Shown here in pieces: positions 18,988 to 26,891 of a stretch of 64,000 nt of DNA (the stretch's first letter is position 1; every line of letters begins with the position of its first letter). The notes under the pieces were generated by a model. The model worked only from the letters and a program-made list of their open reading frames with translations. It was not told the origin of the DNA and searched no databases. The stretch is from Lentisphaerota bacterium (GTDB lineage: Bacteria; Verrucomicrobiota; Lentisphaeria; Oligosphaerales; JABHEG01), in contig JABHEG010000122.1 in assembly GCA_018676675.1 (NCBI GenBank), forward strand, positions 1 through 64,000, in the 5' to 3' direction. A program made the position numbers and the translations under genes.

Positions 18988-19637
18988 CAGAGGTTCCCCT
19001 GATCGATCTGATCGCGCATATGCCTGACGCCTCCGGCGACGAAGGTCAACATCATTCTGATCAGCTTTTCCTGGCTTTCGGGAGGCGGGTTCCGGTCAGC
19101 CAATATTCCGTGCCCGATGCCCTGGCGGCGCGCGACGTTGAGGTGTACGCACTGGCTATGGATACTGAACGCACAGCTGGACACGTGCATCTCGGTAGCT
19201 TTCGGCCCCAGGACGCCCTGCACCACTCGGTGGAATCGCTCCATCATTGGCTTGAGATCGCGGTCGAACTGTTTACGTGTGGTCTCGTGCCCGTGTTCGT
19301 GCACGGAATGGAAGATGATCTTGGCGAAATGTCCCCCGGGGCCTTCGTCGAATACTCCTTCAAGGCGGGCACGGACGATCGCCATCAGTGCGTCTTCAGG
19401 TGGCATTCCTTCACCAGGAGCAACGCCATGGGCTTCGTGCATTTGCTCGAATGCCCGCGACCACACTTTCGCGTAGAGCTCTTCCTTGCTGCCGAAGTAG
19501 TAGTTGATGGCGGCAATGTTGGCGTCCGCAGCGTCGCAGATTGCCTGATGGGTTGTCGCCGCATACCCCTTCTCGGCGATTAATTCGCAGGCTGCGTCAA
19601 GGATGCGTTCCCGGGTACCGGTTGCCTTGCGTGCCAT
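18987..19637 (-). CDS. TetR/AcrR-type repressor with CerR-like C-terminal domain
   Basis: 216 aa. The N-terminal helix-turn-helix (RERILDAACELIAEKGYAATTHQAICDAADANIAAINYYFGSKEELY, in parts) is typical of TetR regulators. The C-terminal half has FHRVVQGVLGPKATEMHVSSCAFSIHSQ, resembling the CerR/DUF1956 ligand domain that often accompanies RND pumps. It is the first gene of the efflux operon, so it is expected to autoregulate and repress the pump by binding the dyad at 19693-19723, about 56 bases upstream of its start. The GGAGTG just upstream of the ATG serves as the ribosome binding site. Confidence 0.9.
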   Translation of the reverse strand: MARKATGTRERILDAACELIAEKGYAATTHQAICDAADANIAAINYYFGSKEELYAKVWSRAFEQMHEAHGVAPGEGMPPEDALMAIVRARLEGVFDEGPGGHFAKIIFHSVHEHGHETTRKQFDRDLKPMMERFHRVVQGVLGPKATEMHVSSCAFSIHSQCVHLNVARRQGIGHGILADRNPPPESQEKLIRMMLTFVAGGVRHMRDQIDQGNL

Positions 19638-19692
19638 GTCGGCACTCCTTTCTATCCGTGACAGATGGCTCCCACTGAGTCAAAGTACACAC

Positions 19693-19723
19693 TTCAAATG
19701 CAATTATCAAATGGGCATTTGAA
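19693..19723. promoter_or_regulatory. Probable TetR operator dyad
   Basis: A perfect 9-bp inverted repeat, TTCAAATGC at 19693-19701 and GCATTTGAA at 19715-19723, has a 13-base AT-rich spacer that itself contains TCAAATGG. It lies in an AT-rich island upstream of the efflux operon in an otherwise GC-rich region. Size and symmetry suit a TetR dimer or pair of dimers. Confidence 0.65.
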
Positions 19724-19798
19724 ATAAAGTGAGGGATGGTTCTGGTATAGGGGTGCGAACCGGGGTTGGGCCCATGGATACAGGCCAGTCCGCCCTCG

Positions 19799-19914
19799 TT
19801 CACCAACGACGCAGCCGAGCTTGCGAGACGGGCGAAGCCAACGTCGCCGGCGTCTGCCGTTCGGTCTCATTCACCAACGACACAGCCGAGTTTGCGGGAC
19901 GGGCGACGCCAACG
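19799..19914. repeat. Tandem duplication, two 45-bp copies at 71-bp period
   Basis: Bases 19799-19843 and 19870-19914 are direct copies differing at about 6 of 45 positions; both begin TTCACCAACGAC. The linker between copies also shows weak similarity to what follows copy two, so the unit is about 71 bp. It fills the space between the tetR operator and the 3' end of the lyase gene. No coding role was seen; other gap sequence from 19638 to 19937 holds only this repeat and the operator. Confidence 0.7.
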
Positions 19915-19937
19915 GTGTCGGGGGCCTCTCACGAGCT

Positions 19938-21422
19938 TCATGCGTTTCTTATCGCCTCGATCGCCTCGGAGAGGACACAGGAGACGTTCTGTACGTTCTG
20001 TGCGCGTAGGTCGTGTCTTGCGGCAGCCTGCTCGAGCCGCTTTCGGCGGATGTCCGCGAGCCTTTGGGTTTCGGCTGGGGCGGGGTCTCCGAGATTGTTG
20101 TGTCGCTCAAGGAACGCGACGGGGTCAAGCGCGTCTCGGACGTCATCCGTACTGAGGTGGGGGGCGGGGTAATCCAGGAACGTCGCTGCCTCATCCAGGA
20201 GGGCCCCGGTCGTTTGGTTAGCGGGAGTGCCTCGTTCGCGTGCATAGCGGACGAACGTGGCACAGGTCCGATGGGCCCGGCGGGCGCCGTACCCATGGTC
20301 ACGGATAAGTCGGATGGCCAGATCCGGTGCAGCTCCGAAGCCCTCTCGGGTCAGTTTGAGGAGTTTTGGGGCATCGAGCTCAAGTTCCCGAACGAGTCCG
20401 GTGAAGAAACCCAGTCCCATCTCAAGGTGACACAGCGCCCGTAACGCTCCTCGGTAGGCCTCGTAGATGGGCAGCATATCGGAGTGCGGTTCCCCTTTCA
20501 TGGAGACAACTCCCGTGACCATCTGACCGATGATGTCGTCGGCCTGTATCCGGATACGCTCGAACTGACTGCCATCGATGGATTTTTGTGGCATCAGTGA
20601 GCTCACGCCGGACCATTCCGAAGGTACGCGGAGCCACTCGACGCTTTCCATACCCCACACATTGTGATCCATGGCTGTTCTGCTCAGCAGGACCGCAATA
20701 TTGGTGACCGCGAAGAGAACAGTGAGTGCGTGGTCCTGTCCGGCTTCGCAGTCGTAGGCTGGTTCGACCAGCCGATCCATGGCCAGGAGTTGGGCTACTC
20801 TCAGGCGGTCTACCGGCCAGCCTGTTCCGGCGAGAGCGCCACACCCGGCGCTGCACTCATTGACATGCTCATAGGCCAGCTCGAGTTGCTCGATACCTCG
20901 CCACAAGCCGTCGAAGACTGACAGCAGGTAGGCCCCGTAGGTCGTTGGTTGGGCATGGGTGAGGTGGGTCATGCCGGGAACGATCGTGGCGGCATGTTCG
21001 TTGATCTTCTCCAGGAGTGTCTCGAGGCAGCGGACAAGGCCCTCGAAGACATGGATGAGCTTGCGACGTTGCTGGAGGCGGGACATCGGCTCCTGCAGGG
21101 TGCGCCCAAGATTGATGGCGCTGGCCACATCTTCGTCCTTGATGTGGCGCTTGAGCCAGTACTCGGTTGGGTTGACGCTCTGTTCCTCGGCCAAGTCCAG
21201 CGCGTTCGCGAGGGCGACGGCTGTCGCCTGGGTGATGAGCCCCTGCTCAAAGAGCATGATGGTCCATGCACGGTTTGTCTGCAGCAGCGCTTCGGTCTGA
21301 TTGAGGGCAGCGCCAAGCTCTGTATTCAGCCGTTTGCTGTAGTAGGTCCACTCTTCAGCCGGCGGTGTTCCCGGGCAGGTACGGTGGTGATCGGTTGCGC
21401 GTTGGTAGTCATCGAACGACAT
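19938..21422 (-). CDS. Argininosuccinate lyase-like member of the fumarase/aspartase superfamily
   Basis: 494 aa from the ATG at 21422: CCAGGAG lies 9 bases before it, whereas the ATG at 21431 abuts the site. Superfamily enzymes perform beta-elimination releasing fumarate. The visible order fits argininosuccinate lyase: an N-terminal helix bundle, GMTHLTHAQPTT, GALAGTGWPVDR, then the flexible loop SSLMPQKSIDGSQFERIR and an ASL-type C-terminal domain. The signature is altered: the usual GSSxMPxKxNP has Asp-Gly in place of Asn-Pro, and the HLQ-type motif reads HLTHAQ. It also lies beside a ceramidase-like gene rather than arginine genes. A different substrate is therefore plausible. Confidence 0.75.
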   Translation of the reverse strand: MSFDDYQRATDHHRTCPGTPPAEEWTYYSKRLNTELGAALNQTEALLQTNRAWTIMLFEQGLITQATAVALANALDLAEEQSVNPTEYWLKRHIKDEDVASAINLGRTLQEPMSRLQQRRKLIHVFEGLVRCLETLLEKINEHAATIVPGMTHLTHAQPTTYGAYLLSVFDGLWRGIEQLELAYEHVNECSAGCGALAGTGWPVDRLRVAQLLAMDRLVEPAYDCEAGQDHALTVLFAVTNIAVLLSRTAMDHNVWGMESVEWLRVPSEWSGVSSLMPQKSIDGSQFERIRIQADDIIGQMVTGVVSMKGEPHSDMLPIYEAYRGALRALCHLEMGLGFFTGLVRELELDAPKLLKLTREGFGAAPDLAIRLIRDHGYGARRAHRTCATFVRYARERGTPANQTTGALLDEAATFLDYPAPHLSTDDVRDALDPVAFLERHNNLGDPAPAETQRLADIRRKRLEQAAARHDLRAQNVQNVSCVLSEAIEAIRNA

Positions 21423-21526
21423 GGAAGGCATCTCCTGGCTTCGCAGGTGAGTCGACAGGGAGAGTTTTGCTGCAGGTTCTCTCTGTCGGTGCCCGCGTAT
21501 GGGGTAGAGCTCCTGCCCAGGCTCCC

Positions 21527-22852
21527 TTAGGAAAGGTGTTCGAGAATCGCGTTGAGGATTCGGTCCGCTGTGCCCGGCTTGAAGTGAGTTGACCCCTCGC
21601 TCGCCTCGTATCCTCCCCGGTCGTATTCGTGAGCAAGCGGCAGATAGCCCTGGTATCCTCCGGCGCAGGAGACCAATACGCTGTTGGGGACGCGTTCTTT
21701 CATGGCGAGGCTGATCTCCGAAAGGACCTCAAAGGGCAGAGCGACGAATACTGTTTCGCCGACATGCACGATCTGGATTCGGACTGTGAACGTGTTGGTC
21801 GGGTAAAGGCGCGACCTTCCGCAGGCCATCATGGTCCGGTCATATGCCTGTCTGGCGGCTTTCGCTTCGGGGCTGTTGGGTGTGTCGTTCAGGGCCAGAG
21901 CCGTCTGTTTGGCGGCCTCGTATTCAGCCTTTACGGTTGCCAGGTTCGTTTTGATGATGGTCTCGGCCTGAACTTCCACAACTGCCGTTCTCAGCGCCTG
22001 GACGGGGTCTTGCCGGAACGTCCGCTCCGCCAGCACGACGGAGTTCCCGAGAACGGCTCCCAAACGTTCACGCACGTCGCTTCCGCGGTTGATCGGTACC
22101 GCATCGCCCGCAGCACCGAGGGTGAAGAAAACCGGGCATCGCCATGCCTCTGCGACCTCTTTGCGGACATAAAAAGGGTAGTCGGAGGAGTAGCGGTAGT
22201 TGTCTTCCGCCGGGCTGCAACCGGTCACGGGATGACAGCCGAGATTGACGAGGACAGCCTGGACGCCGCCATCGTTGACCATGCGCAGGACGGTCAACTG
22301 GTCATCCACGGGGAGGAACTCATAGGGGGTCGAATCCTCCGGGTAGAGGAGGCAGTTCCTGACTGTGCCATCGGCGATACGTGTCCTGCGGTTGAAGAGT
22401 GTCTGAGGCACTCGCATGCGGGCTGTTTCGAGTTGACAGGGCCGGGCGGAGCGCAGCGCTTCGTGGGCGGCATGGACGAGTTTCTCTTCGACATCCGCAA
22501 CAAAGTCAGGATCGGGGTCGACCGTCCCGATCTCAGGGGAAGAGAACGACGTGCGATGGAGCGCCGGAGCGAAATGGGTGTGCGAGCCGCTGATCATCAC
22601 GTTGGGGAATCCGAGGCCGGTTTCGCGGCGGAGGACTTCGTACAGCCTATCACAGACATCAACTCGCACGCCGATCATGTCGAGGGTTATGAACAGGACC
22701 GTTTCGTGCCCGGACTTCAATGCCAGGACGCCGAGGGACAACGGCTCGCGGACGCCATGTGATTTATCGCTTCGGCCGGAGTACCCGTGGGCCCATATGG
22801 GATAGGCGGGGGTGATGTCACGGGTTGCCGTTCCTACCTGGAATCCACTCAT
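21527..22852 (-). CDS. Second neutral/alkaline ceramidase-like hydrolase
   Basis: 441 aa and paralogous to the gene at 918-2288. It opens with VGTATRDITPAYPIWAHGYSGR, the 'aG..r.DITP' start of the ceramidase N-terminal domain. It has GSHTHFAPAL (metal-ligand His pair), NLGCHPVTG (third His) and LGAAGDAVPINRG in the active-site region, and ends with SCAGGYQGYLPLAHEYDRGGYE. No signal peptide and no C-terminal Ig-like domain. The ATG at 22852 has AAAGGAC 7 bases upstream. The lyase gene follows on the same strand after about 104 bases. Amide hydrolase activity is inferred from family only. Confidence 0.8.
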   Translation of the reverse strand: MSGFQVGTATRDITPAYPIWAHGYSGRSDKSHGVREPLSLGVLALKSGHETVLFITLDMIGVRVDVCDRLYEVLRRETGLGFPNVMISGSHTHFAPALHRTSFSSPEIGTVDPDPDFVADVEEKLVHAAHEALRSARPCQLETARMRVPQTLFNRRTRIADGTVRNCLLYPEDSTPYEFLPVDDQLTVLRMVNDGGVQAVLVNLGCHPVTGCSPAEDNYRYSSDYPFYVRKEVAEAWRCPVFFTLGAAGDAVPINRGSDVRERLGAVLGNSVVLAERTFRQDPVQALRTAVVEVQAETIIKTNLATVKAEYEAAKQTALALNDTPNSPEAKAARQAYDRTMMACGRSRLYPTNTFTVRIQIVHVGETVFVALPFEVLSEISLAMKERVPNSVLVSCAGGYQGYLPLAHEYDRGGYEASEGSTHFKPGTADRILNAILEHLS

Positions 22853-22910
22853 GTCAGTGTCCTTTCACGTCGTGCGTCGCACGTGGGGCGGCGTTGCCTT
22901 CGGCAGCCTA

Positions 22911-23283
22911 GTGGCGTCGGGCGCGAATAGCGAGCCCACCCCCGGGCCAGTTTTCGATGAGGCTTCGTCCGGGACGGCAAAAGGCGATGCCGAGTATCGT
23001 CGTTGGCGGCCCGGGCGGAGAATCGCGAAGAATGGTCTGCCCGTGCTTGTCCGCCATCGCCCAGCGGGCGATGGCGGAAGGGTTGCCAGGAAACAGAAAG
23101 GCCTTATTCGTCGAATGATGAACACCGAGCCAAGAGACAGTGCCCGGCCTACGGCTACCGATCCCTGGCGCGGGAGCATTCCGGCCTCTTCGGTACGTAC
23201 GTCTGTACGCACCAAGGTGCCCGAAACACTTCCACATCCAGGCATCAGCAAGAGGTGGGCCCGCTATTCGCGCCCGCCGCCAC
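22911..23283. repeat. 373-bp element with 30-bp terminal inverted repeats
   Basis: Bases 22911-22940 and 23254-23283 are inverted copies with only 2 mismatches in 30. The interior has a perfect 12-bp-stem hairpin with a 3-base loop at 23051-23077. The element fills most of the 439-base gap between the ceramidase-like gene and the gene ending at 23292. Open frames crossing it have no ribosome binding sites and low-complexity products, so I regard it as non-coding. It resembles a MITE-like non-autonomous element or two opposed copies of a dispersed repeat. No target-site duplication was found. Confidence 0.6.
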
Positions 23284-23291
23284 TGGCCGAG

Positions 23292-25046
23292 TCACCCTGG
23301 CAGATCCACGGTCGCAAATCCCGCGATTGCCGGGATGTCGGCGATCGTCCGTGCACATTCTGTTTCGGTGTTGTGCCAGACGGTCAGTGGGGATGCACCT
23401 TCCGTTTGACCACAGAGCTCGCAGTGCAGCGCCTGTCCGTCCCAGTCTGCGTGCACGAGGGCGGAGTCAAACAGGCGCTTGCAGGTGATACTCACGGATT
23501 CGCGGCTCGCGAAGATCGCATCCCAGCTACCGAGCCCTTGGGCTATTCCCGTCACAATCCGGCTCCAGTCGTCCAGGCTGATGGCATCTATGCGCTCTTC
23601 ATGGGTCATGATGATTCCATAGGCCAAACTGTCAAGCCCGATGGTGACGTTGTTGATTCCTCGCTCGATTGCCAATCCGGGTTTGGCGCTGTCCGCTTCG
23701 CCGAGGAACGGGGTATGGCCGTGGAGAATGTCCGTGACCATGTGTGTTTTCCCGAGGTGGGAGACGCTCATTCCTACGCATGTCATTCCGGGGTGCTGGG
23801 GGCAGCGATCGATGACCAGCCCGTAGCGCCCGTTCGTGCCGCGGACGCCGTACGGCTTGGGGCGCCAGTCGGGCTGGTTTCCGTAGAGTTGTCCGACCAC
23901 ACTGTTGTTCGTGGGGAGGTCGACCTTTCGGGCGAGGAATTCGGGGACGGCGCGCCAGCCGATCTCACCAAAGTGGGCATTCAGAACACGGCTGTGTCGT
24001 ATGCCGGCCTTCCCGAACGCGTCATCCATTCGCCGGAAGTTCTGCCGAACAGTTGCACTGTCCAGATCGCGCCCTGTCGTGTGGTCCATGGAGAGGCCTT
24101 CGAACGCGGTCTGCTGTCCCCCGTGGGAGAGGTCCGGCTTGTCCGCGAGCAGGGAGAAAGGCTTGTAGTTTGGGCGAGCCTTGTAGAAATCGTCCCGGAA
24201 CGCGTGCATGGAAAAGTCAGCGCCACCGGCGTCGAACAGACGTTTTGCTGCTTTCCAGTCGGTGGGGCCGAGCTCATCGGTGAAGAGGCCGATGTTTGGG
24301 CTGATGCCGGCGCGATTGAAGGCGTTGACGTAATCAAAGGCCGAATACGTTCCGTTACAGTCGTCGATTCGGGCAGTCACAAAGGGAGGAATGCTGCGGG
24401 TTGGGAACGGCTTGGCTGCGACCCAGACCAGGGAGCGCCACAGGAGGCCATCCAGCCCGCGCACGTGCCCGAAAACCGATTCATCGTAGAGGGCGTTCCC
24501 GGTCCCGAAGAGCACGATACGTCCTTCGTCGCGCTGACCTGCCGCAACGACGACTGTACCTTCCGCCGTGGCGACCAGGCTCTCCAGGTCAGCATCATTT
24601 GGGATTCCGGCGACGGCGAGCGGCCTTTGCAGCTCGATTGTCTCGCCGCAATGGTGTCCGCCGGTGACGAACGTCTCGTTTTCGATGCGGATGGACTCGG
24701 TCGTTTCTGTTGTCAGCTCCCCGGGGAGCAAAGCACGGAGAGCGGGTGGCCAAGCGGCCATCTCCCGGTCGAAGGATACCAACCCTGTCCCCTGTGCTAC
24801 GGCTTCGGCCAGTGCTGCTGCGGTGTCCGGCTTCAGGCCGGCTCCGGCCCCATCGTGGGCGATGACATACGCCGCTCGTGGGGCAAGGTGTCTGGGCGGC
24901 AACGCCCAATAGTCGGCGCACTCCAGCACCTCATAGCTCACGCCCATGTGGTCGAGAGCCGCGAAAATGGTGCACTCAGCTCCAGCTCGTTCCGCGACTC
25001 GGCGGCTGTCCAGGATAACCAAAACACTGCGATTGCCTGCGGCCAT
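23292..25046 (-). CDS. Polysaccharide deacetylase-like protein with GATase-like N terminus
   Basis: 584 aa, ATG at 25046 with AAGGAA 8 bases upstream. Residues 1-220 form an alpha/beta domain resembling class I amidotransferase/BPL-like folds (SVLVILDSRRVAER, YVIAHDGAGAGL, GRIVLFGTGNALYDES). The second half starts at PPFVTARIDDCNG, the Asp-Asp motif typical of NodB-type deacetylases, with later His-rich segments (FSMHAFRDDF, NAHFGEIGWR, THEERIDAI) that could supply metal ligands. No signal peptide. It is probably a carbohydrate-modifying enzyme, but catalysis is not proven by the motifs and I know no named subfamily. Confidence 0.55.
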   Translation of the reverse strand: MAAGNRSVLVILDSRRVAERAGAECTIFAALDHMGVSYEVLECADYWALPPRHLAPRAAYVIAHDGAGAGLKPDTAAALAEAVAQGTGLVSFDREMAAWPPALRALLPGELTTETTESIRIENETFVTGGHHCGETIELQRPLAVAGIPNDADLESLVATAEGTVVVAAGQRDEGRIVLFGTGNALYDESVFGHVRGLDGLLWRSLVWVAAKPFPTRSIPPFVTARIDDCNGTYSAFDYVNAFNRAGISPNIGLFTDELGPTDWKAAKRLFDAGGADFSMHAFRDDFYKARPNYKPFSLLADKPDLSHGGQQTAFEGLSMDHTTGRDLDSATVRQNFRRMDDAFGKAGIRHSRVLNAHFGEIGWRAVPEFLARKVDLPTNNSVVGQLYGNQPDWRPKPYGVRGTNGRYGLVIDRCPQHPGMTCVGMSVSHLGKTHMVTDILHGHTPFLGEADSAKPGLAIERGINNVTIGLDSLAYGIIMTHEERIDAISLDDWSRIVTGIAQGLGSWDAIFASRESVSITCKRLFDSALVHADWDGQALHCELCGQTEGASPLTVWHNTETECARTIADIPAIAGFATVDLPG

Positions 25047-25165
25047 GGTCAGTTTCCTTGTTGGCTCACGACTGGTCTTCTGAGGGAAAGCGCCCTCGGC
25101 CGTGCCAGCACGTGCTTTCAGGGTGTAGTATAACCAACGGTCTCCTGCTACACGGGATCACACAC

Positions 25166-25674
25166 ATGGCACCCGAGAGACAGCCCGATCTGTTTGAGTT
25201 CGACGGCGACCGCAGTTCACAGCTGGGAACTGACTTCACGGCCGCCGTCCCCGAGGCGGTCAAGCCTTACCTGCGTATTGGCACGTGTTCCTCGAGGGCT
25301 ACTTCATGCCGCACATCGGTGATCTGCCGGCCCGTCTGCGAACCGTCACAACAGATATTTCCGTGCTGCGCCTCCATGGTTCAGATCGTGCCGACATCGA
25401 GAAGCGAACGGGCAAGGTATGGAGTCGCGTGGTTGATCCTCAGCCTGGCGGTCTCACGGCCGCGAGCCGGATCATCCGTGCGAACGCGTCCCGGAAAGTG
25501 CTGACATACGTCAATGTCAACAACCACTTCGAGGGAAGCGCTCCTCTCACGATTGCTCGACTGGCGGCAGAGCTCGGGAGGCAGGCGGAGGGCCAACCTG
25601 CGCGCCTGCCTCCGGCGTTCGACTGTCTAGATCAGGCCTCCGCCACCGAGGGCCAGCTCAGCGATCCGGGTTGA
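25166..25674 (+). pseudogene. DUF72 (YecE-like) pseudogene with internal deletion and frameshift
   Basis: The ATG at 25166 begins a normal DUF72 N terminus ending in YLRIGTCS, the conserved start of the TIM-barrel domain. Coding then switches frame near 25284 straight to VFLEGYFMPHI, followed by a typical DUF72 C-terminal half with ISVLRLHGSDRADIE and VNVNNHFEGSAPLTI. About 150 residues of barrel that should lie between are missing. The two pieces are therefore out of frame and joined by a deletion. The 3' end overlaps the convergent oxidoreductase by 48 bases. It is a real pseudogene or an assembly collapse. Confidence 0.75.
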
Positions 25675-26625
25675 CGCCAGGCCGGCGTCTCCGCCGACAC
25701 GAGGCGCCCCGTCTTCGGTTACCCACTCGGCAAAGTGGCGCAGCTCCTCCCGGAACATGTTCTGGCGTTTGAAGGTTACCAGCTTCTCCTCGCCGCCTTC
25801 CAGCACCATCAGGTACGCACCTTCTGTTTTGGGGTCGTATTGGTCCTGGAACTTCGAGGCATCGAAGCTGCCGGGGAAGTACAGCGCGCCGTTTGGCCCG
25901 AGGACGTCGGTGTGTCCGGGTGTTCGGACACCCTCAGGCAGTCCCCAGCTCCAGGCGACCATGATGGTGTCGCCATCCTCAAAGCGAACGCAGACCGTGC
26001 CCGTGTCGAGGGCCGTAGTTGAGTGGTGGATCTCGACCGGCATGGATTTCACCTCGACCGGGGCTCCAAAGCAGTGGCAGGCGAAATCGTAGTTGTGCAC
26101 CATCCCATCGATCATGGGACCGCCGCCTTCCATTTTGTTCATAAAGAACGGTCGCTTCGGGCCGGGGCCTCCGGCAATCTGGCGCCAGACCAGAGGCCGC
26201 CCCAGTTCACCCGACTCGACGACCCTTTTCAGCGTGCCCCAGTCCGTGTCATACCGGCGAACGAAGCCCAACTGCAGCTTTACGTCGCAGGCCTCGCAGG
26301 TCTGGATGACCTTGTAGCAGTCGTAGGTATTCATTGCCATGGGTTTCTGGCAGAAAACCGCTTTGCCGGCCTCGGCGGCTGCAATGGTGTGTTCGGCGTG
26401 CAGGTAGGTCGGGGTACAGACCATCACGGCGTCCAGATCTGCCTCTGCCAGCATGTCTCGATGGTCGGCGTATCCCTTGCCCATTCCGAACTTCTCCGCG
26501 AACAGTTCCAACTGTTCCGGGCGTATGTCCGTTCCTGCTACCAGATCGAAGAGTCCGTCATCCCACACTGAGGTGAGTTGGTGGGTGGCGATTCCGCCAC
26601 ATCCGATCACGCCGAGTTTAACCAT
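25627..26625 (-). CDS. Gfo/Idh/MocA-family NAD(P)-dependent oxidoreductase
   Basis: 332 aa from the ATG at 26625, with GGAAGGAA 7 bases upstream; a longer in-frame start lacks this site. The Rossmann fold begins at once (KLGVIGCGGIATHQ). AVMVCTPTYLHAEH and FCQKPMAMN follow; the latter is the family EKP motif with Gln in place of Glu, its Lys retained. MIDGMVHNYDFACHCFG matches the usual 'D.g.H..D' active-site block. It probably oxidises or reduces a sugar or inositol derivative. It is divergent from the glycosidase gene at 26892, which suggests a shared carbohydrate role. Confidence 0.9.
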   Translation of the reverse strand: MVKLGVIGCGGIATHQLTSVWDDGLFDLVAGTDIRPEQLELFAEKFGMGKGYADHRDMLAEADLDAVMVCTPTYLHAEHTIAAAEAGKAVFCQKPMAMNTYDCYKVIQTCEACDVKLQLGFVRRYDTDWGTLKRVVESGELGRPLVWRQIAGGPGPKRPFFMNKMEGGGPMIDGMVHNYDFACHCFGAPVEVKSMPVEIHHSTTALDTGTVCVRFEDGDTIMVAWSWGLPEGVRTPGHTDVLGPNGALYFPGSFDASKFQDQYDPKTEGAYLMVLEGGEEKLVTFKRQNMFREELRHFAEWVTEDGAPRVGGDAGLASTRIAELALGGGGLI

Positions 26626-26891
26626 GGTTCCGTTCCTTCCAGTGCCATCCTGCATGAGGTTGAGAGAGGGTCACCCAGATCGGGCTAACGTACGAGGCAG
26701 AGAAAGGAATGCAACGGCACTTTCCTTGTCGTCCGTCATCTTGTCTTCTGTTTGTTGAGGGCGCCGCGTGTGTGTATACTTGGCATTCTCTGCCGTGGCT
26801 CGTCGAGGGATGGAGGAGCGGCTTGTGAGGCAGGGAGGCCGGCCAGTGCACATTGCCGTGCCGTCTCGCGTGTATAGATGAGGAGAGATTG

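Noticed and set aside
21629..22762. A 377-codon open frame on the plus strand
   Set aside because: Antisense shadow of the second ceramidase-like gene, caused by high GC.
22812..25133. A 773-codon open frame on the plus strand across the deacetylase-like gene
   Set aside because: It runs antisense to a gene with a good ribosome binding site and recognisable domains; its product is low in structure and shares no motif.
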